Assembly (NCBI GenBank): GCA_019843655.1
Contig: JACDQD010000011.1
Coordinates: 17,464,604-17,528,603, forward strand
Length of the DNA stretch: 64,000 bases
From: Lethocerus indicus
Lineage: Eukaryota; Arthropoda; Insecta; Hemiptera; Belostomatidae
Direction: 5' to 3'
Shown here: piece after piece, positions 30,479 through 43,921 of the stretch
How positions within the stretch are numbered: position 1 is the stretch's first letter
How the letters are laid out: the number at the start of each line of letters is the position of its first letter
Notes under the pieces: model-generated
What the model saw: only the letters and a program-made list of their open reading frames with translations
Database searches by the model: none
What the model was told of the DNA's origin: nothing
Translations under genes and position numbers: made by a program

Positions 30479-33400
30479 AATCTGTCGACGTCGACTTGGG
30501 ACTCTATATAGAGAGATGGTACAGCCGAACATTTTAAACGGCCCAACAACCATTTGTGGAGAAACTGATGAAAAGATCGGAATTAGTAGCTGGGTATTGG
30601 AGCAGGAAATGGAGTAATGGGGGTGAAGCTAATGACAGGGGTCCTTCTCTGAAGCAGCAGCTTCTTCTTCATCTCCTGAAACCCTCTTCGTCCTCCTCCT
30701 CCTCCTCCTTCCTCTTCTTCTTCTTCCTGCTTTCCACTAATGGTAAACGCCTTATTACTCCGACCTCAAAAGGACGGCGGCCATATTTGTTTAGCCGGTG
30801 CTATTGCGAGCTCCTTATAATTTGTTATCTCCTCCTCCTCCTCCTCCTCCTCCTCCTCCTCCTTCTCCCGAAACGGGCCTCTCTCCCAACTTGTCATTAC
30901 CGCCGCTCTTATTATTATTATTGGTATTGACAGGGAGAAGTGTAGAAGTGGAAAAGGGGCAAAATGTGATTCGGCATTATTTTTAATTTCGACGCTAAGG
31001 TGGCGCCGCCCGCGGATCCTGTCATTATGTTTTCGAGTTCGGAGAACCGCCCTTCTTATTTTTTTCCCCTATCTTCGTTATCCTCTTTTTTCATTCTCGT
31101 CCACCGTTCGTATGTCTCTCTTTCTCTCTCTCTCTCGGCAATGGAAATCGGGCACCACCAAATTCAAATTCTACACAGGATTTTTCGGCAGTCCTAGTAC
31201 TAACCCATTATTGAAAACCGTAATCAAATGTACTCATTATTTGAGAAAGTTAATGACAAATTAGGCCTTCCGCAAGAGACGTTTCTCCCACAGTCAGTAG
31301 ACAACTCGACCGTCGTGAAGTAGGGAAGAACTGATTTAGAGTTCAGAATTTAAGGCTGAAGAAACTTTTTCTACTGAAGATCGAGAGCGAAACTATCAGA
31401 AAAGCCCGTTTATATGGTTTGCACCGCTATATAGAATAGTTGGTGTTGTATTTTATATGAAACTGGTTTCAGTTGGGGACAGAGTAATTGGTGTCTTCAC
31501 GTTGGCTTAGAATGCGCACCCGGGTTATTTAATGCGGTTTTTTAAATAATTTCACTTGGGCTATTATCGAGGATTTTTAATTTTTCAGCCGTCTTTCGTA
31601 AACCGAATTCGATTATTTCGTAAGTCGATCCGCCAAAGTGGACACGAAAATCTGCTCAAACTTTAAGAGATATTCAGCTCTTTTAAAGCCTTCAAACTTC
31701 GGGCGAAGCTGCAACTGCTTATTCAATAACTGTTCTCCGCCCGTTCACGGTGGGCTGCATTCGATTTAATTTATCGCGCAAATTGCATATTCCACGCCGT
31801 CTCCCCTTTACCGTTTATTCCCCAACGACGTCGAAAACAAACGGGAAGAAATTTATAACGCAGCGCTTTTATTCGTTTTATCCGGACAGAAAAATCTAAC
31901 CGGCTTTTATAAATACCGAGTACACATATGTATGTATGTATGTAATGAATGAGTGAGAAAAATGGTTCCGTTTGTGTAATTTTCCCGGCGTATTATACGC
32001 AGTTTTAAAATTACCATTAAACACACAATAGCCCGACAGCCGTTCAGCCTAATGTAAGCAGTTGCTACATAAATTTTGCAATAGAAAGAAAATTCCGTAC
32101 TTAACATAATCGTTGTGTAGAAAAATCGGTGTACATTGTTGTAGGCGCCGGAAAGCTCTTCCTCCGGATATGAGGATTGGGATTTTTTGTGATATGGTGC
32201 TTATGTGAATATTTTCATTATAGATATATCCTCCGGTTTTAATTTACAACGGATTTTAGGCCCTAACAGGGCCAGGATATTTTGGCTTTTCGCCAAAACT
32301 CGGTCACAGTAGAATTCCGTTATCGGCATAATGAGGTCCACCGGTCCGGTACCAAATGCAAGGAAATATCGCAGAGTCTTCGGCAAAAATAAAAATATGT
32401 CTAGAAGCCGAGTTTTAAGGCATTTATAATTGAAAAAAACAACAGGATCTCAGGGTAGAATAGTGAAGAAAAGTTAGCAGGTTTCGATCCTGCGTCATCC
32501 AGGATTTTAGCCCGGCACTCTGACATTTAATCGCACTCGATCCCGGAAAAATCCCGGAACTGGAGGGGGTCAACTCCTGCCAACTTCAGGTTCGTCCCAC
32601 AATATTACGCGATCCTACCGGAAGCTACTTATAATCGAATTGTTGACGCATATTCACCGATCCGTCGATAATAATTTCACCGTTTCTAGACCGAGAATAA
32701 CAATAAAACTTTCGGCAACATGAAAGGGAAAATATTACCGACGTTCTGTACCCGACGGTCGAGCGACCCCAAGGACCCGGGTAATCGGTACGGCCGGAGG
32801 TCATCGCCGAAGAACAAACAATTGGGGCTGGAATTGAAACTGTTGTAGCTGGACCCTAATGGAAAGGCGGCGAAGACTTGGACAATGGGAGCACGGTCAA
32901 TGGGTGGAGTTGGGCGGGGGCGGCTTAATTACTTCGTACAAAGACAAATTATGATGGGAAATCCGGGCGTTAGGAATACAAGGAGCCGGAGCCTGTCCGT
33001 GTGCGTGTGTCTGTGCCTGTCCCTGTGTCTCTGTGTGCGCGTGTGTGTCTGTATTGCGCAACCCTGAGCAACGACCGACCCAAATTAACCGGACGCTTTC
33101 ATTATGCCCCGTTTTATTATCATCCGGACGGTGGCGCGCACTCTTTCTTCACCCACAATTAAAGTCTTCGTACGTTAAAAACCCAGTTTTCAATTAATTA
33201 ATAATCCCATTATTATAACTCCCCAACTTCCTACAGCGGTTAATGCGGCCATTAAACTGGGCTTAATAGGGGGGGGAGCAATTGAAATTAGTCGACGTAA
33301 TATCAGTTGACATAATACCACCGACTGTGATGGCTACCTGCGGTACACCACTTAAGGTCGGGGGGCCCACATTAGAGGTCCATTACTTTCGAACGATTCC

Positions 33401-34248
33401 AGGTGCGGTCTTAAGGGCTTAGGGGAAAAAATTGTCGTGGAAGAGCCATCGGTCGTCCCTAAAATATAAGGCACGATCTGAAATATTTCACATCTTCAAT
33501 TCGTCTAGACACGACTTCCGAGGACAGGACCTGGAGCCATTTTTTTGTGATTTTCTTGGCATCAACATAGAAATTAAATATTCGACGTATTTATGAAAAT
33601 AATTACACTTCTGGGCTACAGTAATTGGCCGGTCGCCAGTCTGATACTCCTGATATTTTAGAGACAATACTATTTTTTAGTTCATTCAATTTCACTTTCA
33701 TATACTGTATAACTGGAATTGGATTAATGAATGAAGATTTTCGACGTTTCGTAACTCTTACTGTTTCCTTCTTCTGGGGTCCGGCTGAAGAGTGGACCGA
33801 AATGGGGGTTTCGTTAATCCCTTTTAACGGGAAATAACAGGGGAAACTGTCCTGCTGACCGAATTGAAATTAAATTATCAAGTTCGAATGCTCGAATGAC
33901 GTGTTCTCAACAAGTGTGGGCAAACTACCGGTGGGAGGGGGGGGATTTTATAATAAAGTTCAAATTTAAGAAAAACAAACATAAGTAAGTTCCCTTATTA
34001 TTAGTATTATTAATATTTAAAAAAAACAAAAACAGATGGTAGATTGCGCACAATATATCAGTCAACATTATGTTGCAATTACCCGGCGGTAATTTACCAA
34101 CTCCGTACGGGCTAATTGTTAGCGCCGGCCTCGGGGCGAATAAAAATCTCTGCTGCTGCAACCGATTCGTTATAGCAGTGTCTGTTTCGCAAGACTCTTT
34201 TTATTTTCACCTGTTTAAAAAGTCATATTTCCGAGCCCCCGTCTGCGT
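30479..34248. other. Unannotated stretch with several microsatellites and an F2 copy
   Basis: CTC/CTT-rich pyrimidine tracts lie at about 30,660-30,735 and 30,830-30,866, CT near 31,113-31,136, and a GT-rich tract at about 33,000-33,050. The frame at 30,556-30,930 is a by-product of the CTC tracts. A tRNA-like T-arm at 32,481-32,497 was rejected. The F2 copy at 33,735-33,790 is listed separately. Confidence 0.4.
33725..33800 (-). repeat. F2 hairpin repeat, copy 2
   Basis: On the minus strand: CAGAAGA, A, GGAAA, loop, GTTAC, GAAAC, GTC. It is the most divergent F2 copy, with a mismatch in the hairpin, and is recognised mainly by GTTACGAAACGTCG and the order of its parts. Confidence 0.5.
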
Positions 34249-35520
<1,272 letters not shown>

Positions 35521-35523
35521 ACA

Positions 35524-35575
35524 TATTTGGGCCGGCAACTAAATAATTGCGGATTTCGTTATAAAATCGGAAATG
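35524..35575 (+). mobile_element. Solo mariner terminal repeat
   Basis: TTGGGCCGGCAACTAAATAA followed by TTGCGGATTT matches mellifera-type mariner ends and the two copies in the 48.3-48.9 kb tandem pair. No partner end was found nearby. Confidence 0.6.
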
Positions 35576-36489
35576 CATCCAATTTCCGCCGATTAGTCCC
35601 ATTCGTCCCGTGACTTACACTCACACCGGAAAGGAACGTTGAAAAATCGAAATTTTTGATTTTTCAAAATTTTTTTCCCCATTTACTCCGTCAACAGTGG
35701 TCCCAAATGGCTTGCCCCAGAATGGAAAAGTCCATGAATTTGTTTTATTCAACGATTTTAACCGATAAAGAGGAAATAAATTAGTCAATTAAATAGGCGA
35801 ATTAATGATGAGAATGGTCAGAAGAAAAGTTTTTAATTTTGCATATTATTTGCAGGACCAATGTGGAACCTTTCAAGACGGGTCACTTCAACAGCCTCGA
35901 CGACATCTTGTATTTTATTCCTCCACTTCTGTAATACATATCCTCTTCGTTCCGATTGTTTTCCTAGGCCGAGTCGTTTGTTCAAGCCGCGGTCGGAAAG
36001 CCCGAAAACCCGTGTAATTTTCCGCCCGGTCCGTTTACGATTTCAAAACAGGCCTGGGCAGTTATGGCCCAGAGTTTTACGACGTTTTTCCATGTAAAAC
36101 GGAAGAGACGGCGAACGGTCGAAGGCAGAATTGGACAATTGGCCAATAAAATGGGTTGGTAAAAAGTCGAGTATAAGAAATGAGATGATAATGGGGGCTC
36201 GGCGGGGCTTTGATGTACCGCCCCGGTGGAACAACGTTACCCGGCGGCATTGAAAATTGGTCGGGCCTTCTTATCTGTATTTTGTTTCGGAAAAAACGTT
36301 TTTCGCGTCTCGATAATTATCGGTCGAAAATTCGAATACTCGAGGCCGAAATTTATCCGATCGGTACAGAGAAAACCGAGTTCCGTTAATTTGGCTAGCG
36401 GCTTAATTGATCCGGCCAATTAAGCGGTACCACCGCCATTTTGTACCGCCCGCCACCTAAATTACAAATAACGACACGTTCAACGTTCT
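35576..36489. other. Unannotated non-coding stretch
   Basis: No gene is supported. Overlapping short frames on both strands at 35,805-36,423 show no domains. Confidence 0.4.
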
Positions 36490-37000
36490 GATTAACGCTC
36501 ATTTTGCCCGCTAAGTACCCCTCAATCGATACACCGACTCATTTAGAGAGTTTCGGCCAATAGGTGAAATTACACAGCCCAATTCCAGCCCGCTTGGTTC
36601 CAGTACAGTAGCGTCTTCAGTAGCATACCGTCCAGTAAACTGTAGATTTCACTGTCGACGTTACAAACGTCCGGGGGCCGTAGATCGGATGAAATTGATT
36701 CCTCTTTCAGTATAGTTCCTGTTTGGCCACAGCTCAAATACCTGCACGTGCCCAAACATACAATATTTGTTTTACCCAAACATGCTGCGAATGCCCGCTA
36801 AGTACCCAATGCCCCTCAATCGATTCCACGACTCATTTAGAGATTTTCGGCCAATAGATTAAATTACACAGCATATATTAGTCCATTGTCAAGTATATTA
36901 ATCTTATAAAATATCTCGGTTCACTAATTCCAACCACGCTCGGTTCCAGTAGCGTCTTCAGTAGCGTATCGTTCAGTAAACTATAGATTTTACTGTGTCC
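36490..37000. repeat. Local tandem duplication of about 300-bp units
   Basis: Unit 1 (about 36,496-36,660) and unit 2 (about 36,788-37,000) share GCCCGCTAAGTACCC, CCCCTCAATCGAT, ACTCATTTAGAGA, TTTCGGCCAATAG, AAATTACACAGC, GCGTCTTCAGTAGC and GTAAACT-TAGATTT. Unit 2 has about 50 extra bases in the middle. GTCTTCAGTAGC in both units resembles an F1 core scrap. Confidence 0.8.
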
Positions 37001-37864
37001 GTAAATTCGATGAAGTACGATTTCGTTACCGTATCGCGGAGTTCGAAAAACGTCGACGGATGAACGGTGATGTACACACTTCCAGAAGCTCCCCCCTCAC
37101 TCCTTAGGGAACCGTCCGGGACGCGGCTACCTACCACTAATCGAACACGCATTGAACAGTCCGAACAATGACTTCGACGACCTCAAGGGCCCCAACTACA
37201 ATAATGGGAAACAATTATACAGAACAAAGAGGGGTGGGGGGTGGGGTTGGAGGGGGTAGGGTGGCACTCCAGATAGGAATTAACACAGAAAAGAAGTTAC
37301 AATAACACAACGGGAAAAGAATGGAGGAAAATTGGGCCGAAGATTGTGGCGCCAATAGGGCCGCCGCTGAATGGCCCGCCGGGATGACCGGGGCCCTTAC
37401 TAATCAACGGGCTGGAAATTAGAAAAAATAAAAAACGAAAACAAAAAGAGGAGAAAATGTTAATTAGAAAAAGCAGTTAAATGGGGGGACAGCCTCGGTG
37501 CAACAATGGGACGTGTTATGGGTGTGTAACAATGGTACGTTGCGTAATGGGAGCAGTTGCCCGGACCCGAATAGGCATCGGTAGCCCCGCTTATACATAT
37601 ATATAGATAGGCCTGTCGGGCCACAGGGGAAAACAATGCCAACGGAACATTAAAACAACGTCTAATATCGGGGTTAACAATTTACAGCTCCTGGAATATC
37701 ATTCAAGAATCAACAATATCGCCAGTGTACCGCACGAAGGGTACTTTAGGTACGCCAGGTTCGCGTGCCCAACACGGCACTGTGTACAGAAGGGCTTTGC
37801 GTAACGCGGAACATCGTTTTTTGCGGGATTTCATACGCTTTTGCGGGTCTCTTATGCGCTGTGC
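37001..37864. other. Unannotated non-coding stretch
   Basis: Contains G-rich DNA near 37,230-37,262. No recognisable gene. Confidence 0.45.
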
Positions 37865-38330
37865 AGGACCTTGTGTACCGCAGGACCTTGTGCGCCTCAG
37901 GACTGCACAGTAAGACGGAAGAATTTAGAATTGAACGAGTTTCTTATTTCAAATTTAAATTCGTCACGGAACCGGCCAGGGTTTTGAAATTTCATCTGTT
38001 GACAAAGCCTCCTTAAAAAGGCTCTTTATTGCACAATTGGCGTTACGCTCTTAAGCCCAAAACTACCGTCTTAACCGCTCTGTTCCAACAGGATTTTTTA
38101 ATATATCTATTCATTCGGGACCTTGTGTACCGCAGGACCTTGTGGCCAGGACTGCACAGTAAGACCGAAGAATTTAGAATTGGACGAGTTTTTTCTTCCT
38201 AGTTTAAGGAATTGGTCTAAAAATCATCTGTTGGCAAAGCCTCCTTAACCGGGCTGTCTATTGCACAATTGGCGTTACACTCTTAAGCGCAAAACTTAAC
38301 CGGTCTGTTCTTAACAGGATTTTTTAATAT
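37865..38330. repeat. Tandem duplication of about 252-bp units
   Basis: Unit 1 starts at about 37,867 and unit 2 at about 38,119 (GGACCTTGTGTACCGCAGG). They share GGACTGCACAGTAAGAC, GAAGAATTTAGAATTG, AAAGCCTCCTTAA, TTGCACAATTGGCGTTAC and ACAGGATTTTTTAATAT. Unit 2 is shorter by small deletions. GGACCTTGTGTACCGCA also recurs within unit 1. Confidence 0.88.
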
Positions 38331-40914
38331 TTATTCTATTCCACTGCTGATTTCTGGGGATTTTTTCCGAGACTGAAGTTTCTTTGACACGCACTCCAGG
38401 TCCGCTTTTTGAAATCGTTTATAAATTTCAATTTTATAAGCCAGACGGTCGGTGAAAATTTCCCACACCGAGCGTTGGGGGGGGGAGGAGGCCCCCACGC
38501 ACGTTAAAAACGTTGTGTAAACAGTTTCGGAAAGAAGAAAGAAAACGACAGAAGCGAAAACAATCGCGTGTCAACGACTGTTGAGGCCTCGTACGGGCAC
38601 TTAGCCAACAATGAAGTCGTTCTGGCGGCCAAACCCAATTCGGTACGCGATAATAAATCCTTGCTACCAATTTGACCGCCCCGAGGGTGGAAGGGGAGGG
38701 TGGCTTGCGCAACCCTTTCGCAACAGGGTCTCCGGACGGCTTCGAAGATGAAAATTTTCGCAACGGGTGGGGTTTCCATCGAGAAAACGCCGAAAGAACG
38801 ATCGTTTCCTACGTCAAAACAGCTTTTAATGACGTCGGTAGGCCGGGGTGGGGGTGGTGCCAATTACTCTCGATAATTAAATATTCCTCGTTATACCGCG
38901 GGTTTAATAATTAACGGTCGACGTACCCGCCATTATCGAGACAATATGCGGTCCTCTCTCTCTCTCTCTCTCTCTCGATTGCGCAACGATCGCAGTCAAT
39001 TGTGACAACGGCCTGTGCGTGTATTACGCCCAACGTGAAAGTAATAACGAATTTTGCAGTAATAAAACCTTCCTTTCAAAACTGTTCATCCGAATACCGG
39101 TTATGTGTTCACACGGCGACCTCAAAAATCCTGGACAAAAATCCAAAATCGCCCCTAAGCGGCTTCTCGGGCCTCTCGAGATGTCGGGTCGATTCAATGT
39201 CGATTAAGAGGATTGAGGGTTTTTTTCTTCTTCTTCTTCTTCTTCTTTACCGAGTTTGTCGCGAGTCACCGGCGTTAATGGGGCTGGCGCCATTCGGTGA
39301 ATGCTGTAGATTAGACCAACTGGTCTAACGTTGGGAAATCTACCTATTACACTTTTTTCGATTCCGTTCTCACGTTAACGCCCGTTTGAATTTGCCCTCA
39401 AAATAAATATCGTTTAGGGGAATAAATTCTATATAAGTGATATATCTTTTTGTAACAGTTTCACTGCCACAATTTTCCGAGTTTGGAGTCGTTCAATAAA
39501 CGCTTAAATTTTCAACCTTTCGGAGACTCGAAGAGTTCCAAGAGATCCGTACTAATAGGCGCCCCCGGCCGGGGGGCCGCTAATTACGCGACTATTTTAT
39601 TTTGTTTGTAAAAATTTTCATTCTTACCCAATTACAAACAGCGGCTACAATTACGGTACAAACTACAACAATACAAGGTTGGCTCAATTACAGCCGGCGG
39701 CAGGGCGGACGCTCGGAGTTGATTCTGGCAATTAACGAAACAAGCCGTCTAAGTGAGCAATTAGTCTATAAATGGATTGCAATAAAGAAAAAAATAACGA
39801 GGATTACGTGTTGCGTCTCTTAAACTGCGGCCCGTCTGTAAAATGTAACGGTACAACCCGAATTGAGCACAATTCCGTCGGCATGCGATCCGAAGACTCA
39901 GAGCCGGGAGAGAATGCCTTCCGCCGCGGCGGATAGAGAAGACGATTCTGTCGGGAAAATTATGTCGGTTACAGCGAATAAATTGGACTTCACGCTCTTT
40001 ACAACTATGATTTCTTGATTACTTCGAACAAATATTTTCTCAGTTATAACGATTTCAATTGGGACCTATTTTTGTCACACAAGATCTTGGACTTGGATTC
40101 CCCTGTATACTCTTTCCAGTGATGCCCTCTCTGGAGTTTCGACACTTTCATGTTTCTGGAAGCTGTTGAAGCAGGAAGGTATAATACTGAGGCAGAACCA
40201 CCCGTGTCTTTAATGGTCTGAGGCGGTTGGGTTAAGGAGGAAATTCGTTCCCCCATCACAGTCGGCTATTCCCGCCACCGTCATCATCAACCCGAACCGA
40301 AATATTTTCACGATTCCGACATTCTGAAGACCCGTTTTTCCCTACCGAATGTTGATTAACTCTAATTTGATTTGGTAGCGCCCCCCGCCCCCCCAAACAC
40401 CCCCCCCATCCCCTCAGATGATGAATTATCCCTTTCCACTAACGATCCCTCTCCACACGTCCCACCCCCTATTGTCGTCTTATTCTTTCCCCCTTTTGTT
40501 CATTCCCGCTTCTCTCTATCACACTCTCTCTCTTTCTCGACTCCTTTCCACCACCACCCCCCCCTTTTCTAAACCCCTTTGGTCACGCTTCGATGAGACG
40601 AATTAGAGGGCGACGGGGGTGTGTTTTTTTTTGTTATATTAATTCCATTCTGTTTGGCCGATCATTATGTGGTGTGTGTGTATGTGTGAGAAAGAAAGAG
40701 AGAGATAAAAGGGAGAACAAGAAGCAAAAAAAACCTAATCCATGACCCGAAATATCTAGTGGTTTGAACCGAAATTACACTTTTTTAACAGACTCATTAA
40801 ATCCACGCCCTGTTAAGGGCGTGAAAATTTTCGATTTTTGAACATCAATTACAAATATTTTAAACAACTGGTTCCATGGACTTAAAATTGTGCTTTAACT
40901 GACCTCGTAAGTTA
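38331..40914. other. Unannotated stretch with small microsatellites
   Basis: (CT)n at about 38,950-38,977, (CTT)n at about 39,225-39,247 and C-rich runs at 40,382-40,412. Frames at 38,434-38,914 overlap on both strands and lack known domains. Confidence 0.4.
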
Positions 40915-40916
40915 TA

Positions 40917-41165
40917 TAGGGTTTCCCAAAATTAACGCAAGATTTGAATTTGCCACAATTCTTGCAGTAAAGTTGGCAACCTTATTAAAAAAACGTTTGA
41001 AAGTTGATAATTTAGGGTTGGTATAAATGGAGCGTTACACGATAGAACAATAGTGTTTTCATTGTTGAACAATATTTCAAAAATAATTAAAATTTGGCAG
41101 CCACAGTTCGGTTCAAATCTTGGAAATACGGTCCCAAATTATTCCTCGCATAAGACTTCGAAAAC
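40917..41165 (+). pseudogene. Truncated DDE transposon, 5' end and transposase start
   Basis: It begins at TA with GGGTTTCCCAAAATTAACGC and has the roughly 100-bp terminal repeat also seen at 42.36 and 42.82 kb. The frame from 41,053 encodes MFSLLNNISKIIKI, then QPQFGSN and NTVPN, resembling the first 40 residues of the insect transposase family whose catalytic region reads FSDEAHFHL. It has no right end and diverges after about 41,165. Confidence 0.7.
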
Positions 41166-41599
41166 TGACTTGTACCTCAGTTGTGTTTTCCGCCGTTTAA
41201 TAAGCCGAATAAAACTGTGGAAATATACTTTATACTTATAAATTGCCGGCCGGTAAAAAATGTTTATAATCTCAAGTTGTGGGACGAGATGAATCGAAGC
41301 CGTATTAATGACCGGTCGCTATCGTTCCCCGATTATTGAAGAAGAGGGTAGAGGATATTTCCGAGGATGACTTTGAACTCCTTCTTCAAAGTATATATTT
41401 ACCGTTTTGTTGGGTCGGTCCTCCATTAAGTCATTACTACCGAAGGGGGGATAAGAAGAGAGTTCGAAGAAACCATTCGACGGAGACCACGAAGAAGACC
41501 CCGCACTTTGTCCTAATTGTCCACCTCTTTACGGCCGGTGAAAAAAAAAAAAAAAAAGAAAAAAGATCCTGGCACTCCTGCGAGCTTCTCCTCAAACGG

Positions 41600-41725
41600 C
41601 GTTTAGTGCTATACTTATACTCCGGGTTCGGCCAAGTGGTCGGACATCGAAACGGAAGTCCTTCGAAAAGTCCTTAATGCTTCCAGGTATGTTTCAAATC
41701 ACGCAAAATAGAATTCGATTGCTTT
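41600..41725 (+). pseudogene. Possible Jockey LINE scrap
   Basis: Text near 41,655-41,705 (AAAAGTCCTTAATGC, TTCCAGGTATGTTTCAAATC) resembles the VLNAP-GYVSN part of the Jockey remnants elsewhere in the window. The match is short, so this is tentative. Confidence 0.35.
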
Positions 41726-42354
41726 CACGTTTAAACTGTACTATATGACGACTATGGAGGTTGGTTGTAGGATAAATAAAAAAATTAAATTCCTAGTATA
41801 AAGAAAGTTTTTGTAACTTTCACTGGAGATCATCCGATTTTATGAGAGCGCTATACCGAAGTATTTTGTATCAAAAGGCTTCTTTTTACTTCCCCTTGGG
41901 GTTCAATCTGTTCAGGAGTCCGCGATGACAGAATTTATTTAATTAAGAATTATTTTTTCGTCTCTACGAAAATTCAGGTTTCCTGTTTGTGACGTTTGTT
42001 CGGGGTCCAAATCGTGTCGAATTTAGCGACAGCTCTGATAGCTCCTGATGGACGCTAATAATACCGGCGCAAGTCGTTTAGGCCTCGTCTCCTTAGTCGG
42101 GACAGAATTACAGACCGAAGTAAAACGGGAAGAATTACCCGGTAGCCGGGACGAGGTATTAACGTTTGAGTTTCGGGTACCGACAGTTGGGGCATTAAGG
42201 GCCTAATCTCAGCTTGACCGATGGCCGATCATAAGCGTTTCCAAAGCCGTAACAACCGCCTGAAGGACAACAATGTGTTCTTCGACAAAATTTGTCTTTC
42301 GCTTCGAATTTCGCAAAATTCGTACTTCAATCAACAACGCCCAGTCGGCACTTG
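41726..42354. other. Unannotated non-coding stretch
   Basis: No gene or repeat is recognised between the two DDE element copies. Confidence 0.45.
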
Positions 42355-42819
42355 TAAACGGTGTCCCAAAATCAACGCGAGATTTGAATTTTCCGCCATT
42401 CTTGCAGCAACCGTATTAAAAAAAAACCATTCGACAGCCGACAGTTTAGGGTCAGTAGAAATGGAGTCATCGAGGTGAAAATGCGCTTCATCGCTAAAAA
42501 TGATTTCGTTCGAAAAATCCGCATCCACTGTTCACAAACACCGCTCACCGCTTCAATATTGACATTTGAACGGCTTGTTTTTGGACGACCGCTGTGTTCA
42601 GCATCACTTTTCACTATTCCGACTGTGGCTGGAAAAATTTTCATTATTTTTGAATAATTTTTCAACAATGAAAACACGTTGTTCTATCGCGTAACTCTCC
42701 ATTTATACTGACCCTAAACTATCAACTGTCGAACGGTTTTTTTTTTTAATAAGGTTACCAACTTTACCGCAAGAATGACGGTAAATTCAAATGTTGCCTT
42801 AATTTCGGGACGCCCTTTA
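42355..42819 (-). mobile_element. Internally deleted DDE transposon with about 100-bp terminal inverted repeats
   Basis: The element lies between TA dinucleotides (42,355 and 42,818). Left TIR 42,357-42,465 and right TIR about 42,700-42,817 are inverted complements over about 100 bp (ends AAACGGTGTCCCAAAATC and AAAGGGCGTCCCGAAATT). The minus strand carries fused transposase pieces: an N-terminal stretch with GRPKTSRSNVNIEAV, then FRTKSFLAMK in one frame and NEIIFSDEAHFHLDD in another. The first catalytic aspartate region (IIFSDEAHFHL) is present, but the rest is deleted. It could be mobilised only by a complete relative. Confidence 0.85.
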
Positions 42820-43919
42820 CAAACAACGCGTTTTTTTTTACTCCTTTACCGGGCATATATAAAAGCCGTAAAATCTTTACGCGGATATAATTCGAAAGAT
42901 GCTGAGCCCTTCGCAATATTGAATGTTTTCGATTTGACACGTGTAAGATATTTGCCCTTTTTGAACATGTCCCAGATTAGAGTTTCATCGCCGCATTCAC
43001 CTAATGACGAAAACAATTACGTGTATATATTACACGGGAAACGTTGTCAATGTTTTTTTATAGGTTTCGCTGATTCGGTCTTCTGCTAGACCGTTTTCGG
43101 CTGTTCGCCATCTTCGGTAGCGGCGTGAGTATATGTATATAATGAGATAAATATTGAGAGAGAGAGAGATATGTGACGAATGTGATTCATAGGCGTGACC
43201 GAATTTCACTAGAACTGGAAAAGTGGTATATTGGGAGCGTTCGGCTTGTCCATTAGTCGGCTGGGTTTATAATTCGAAGTGGTTTTTAAGAAGTCTCCGT
43301 TTAATGACGGGTTATTTCCGAAATGAATGGGGGGTCGAAAAAAAAGAAGCCATTCAGTCGAAATGTCGAGAACCGATTTCAAGAACCGTCCGGCTTTCTC
43401 CGGTCCCGAGATTCCGAATTAGAGGCCGGCCCGAAAGAAATAGAGCCGAACGGTGAACGGTAGCACTTAAAAATTACAGTCGGGCTAATGTTTCCACTCT
43501 TTTCCACTTATGTACACGTACGTGTATTAGCCGGCGCTTTGGGATGATCGGCCCCGAAGTGGGGGCCGATCTCTGACTGACGGCACCACCGGCTGTAATG
43601 ATCCTTAATGGAAACGGCTTCGCCGGCCGCCACAGTTCTACCAACATTGAGGCTCGTTCCGCTCAATTCCCCGCCCAATTTGTACTCCGTGTGTGTGTGT
43701 GTGTGTGTCTCCGTGCCTGATACTACAAACGAACCGGAACCGTGAAGATACCATTAACTCCGCACAAATGTGTAAAACGTAATAATTATTAAACATTTTT
43801 TTGACGACCAATCATAATACAGGCACAGATTTAAAATATGATTTCTGCACTTGTCCCTCATTTGACCAAATTCATCTATTTAAGTATTGTTCGTCATTAG
43901 TTCATTATTGGAAAATACA
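42820..43919. other. Unannotated stretch with an F1 scrap and microsatellites
   Basis: An F1 piece on the minus strand (43,068-43,126) has a ribozyme-like core with CCGAAGA instead of CTGAAGA. (GA)n near 43,157-43,170 and (GT)n near 43,690-43,708. No gene. Confidence 0.55.
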
Positions 43920-43921
43920 CT

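Noticed and set aside
32465..32530. tRNA-like T-arm (GCAGG-TTTCGAT-CCTGC)
   Set aside because: No acceptor, D or anticodon stems could be folded around it in a tRNA arrangement.
33743..33800. F2 copies as confirmed hammerhead ribozymes
   Set aside because: Helix I has at most two pairs in every copy and the core is mutated in two, so they are reported only as hairpin repeats.
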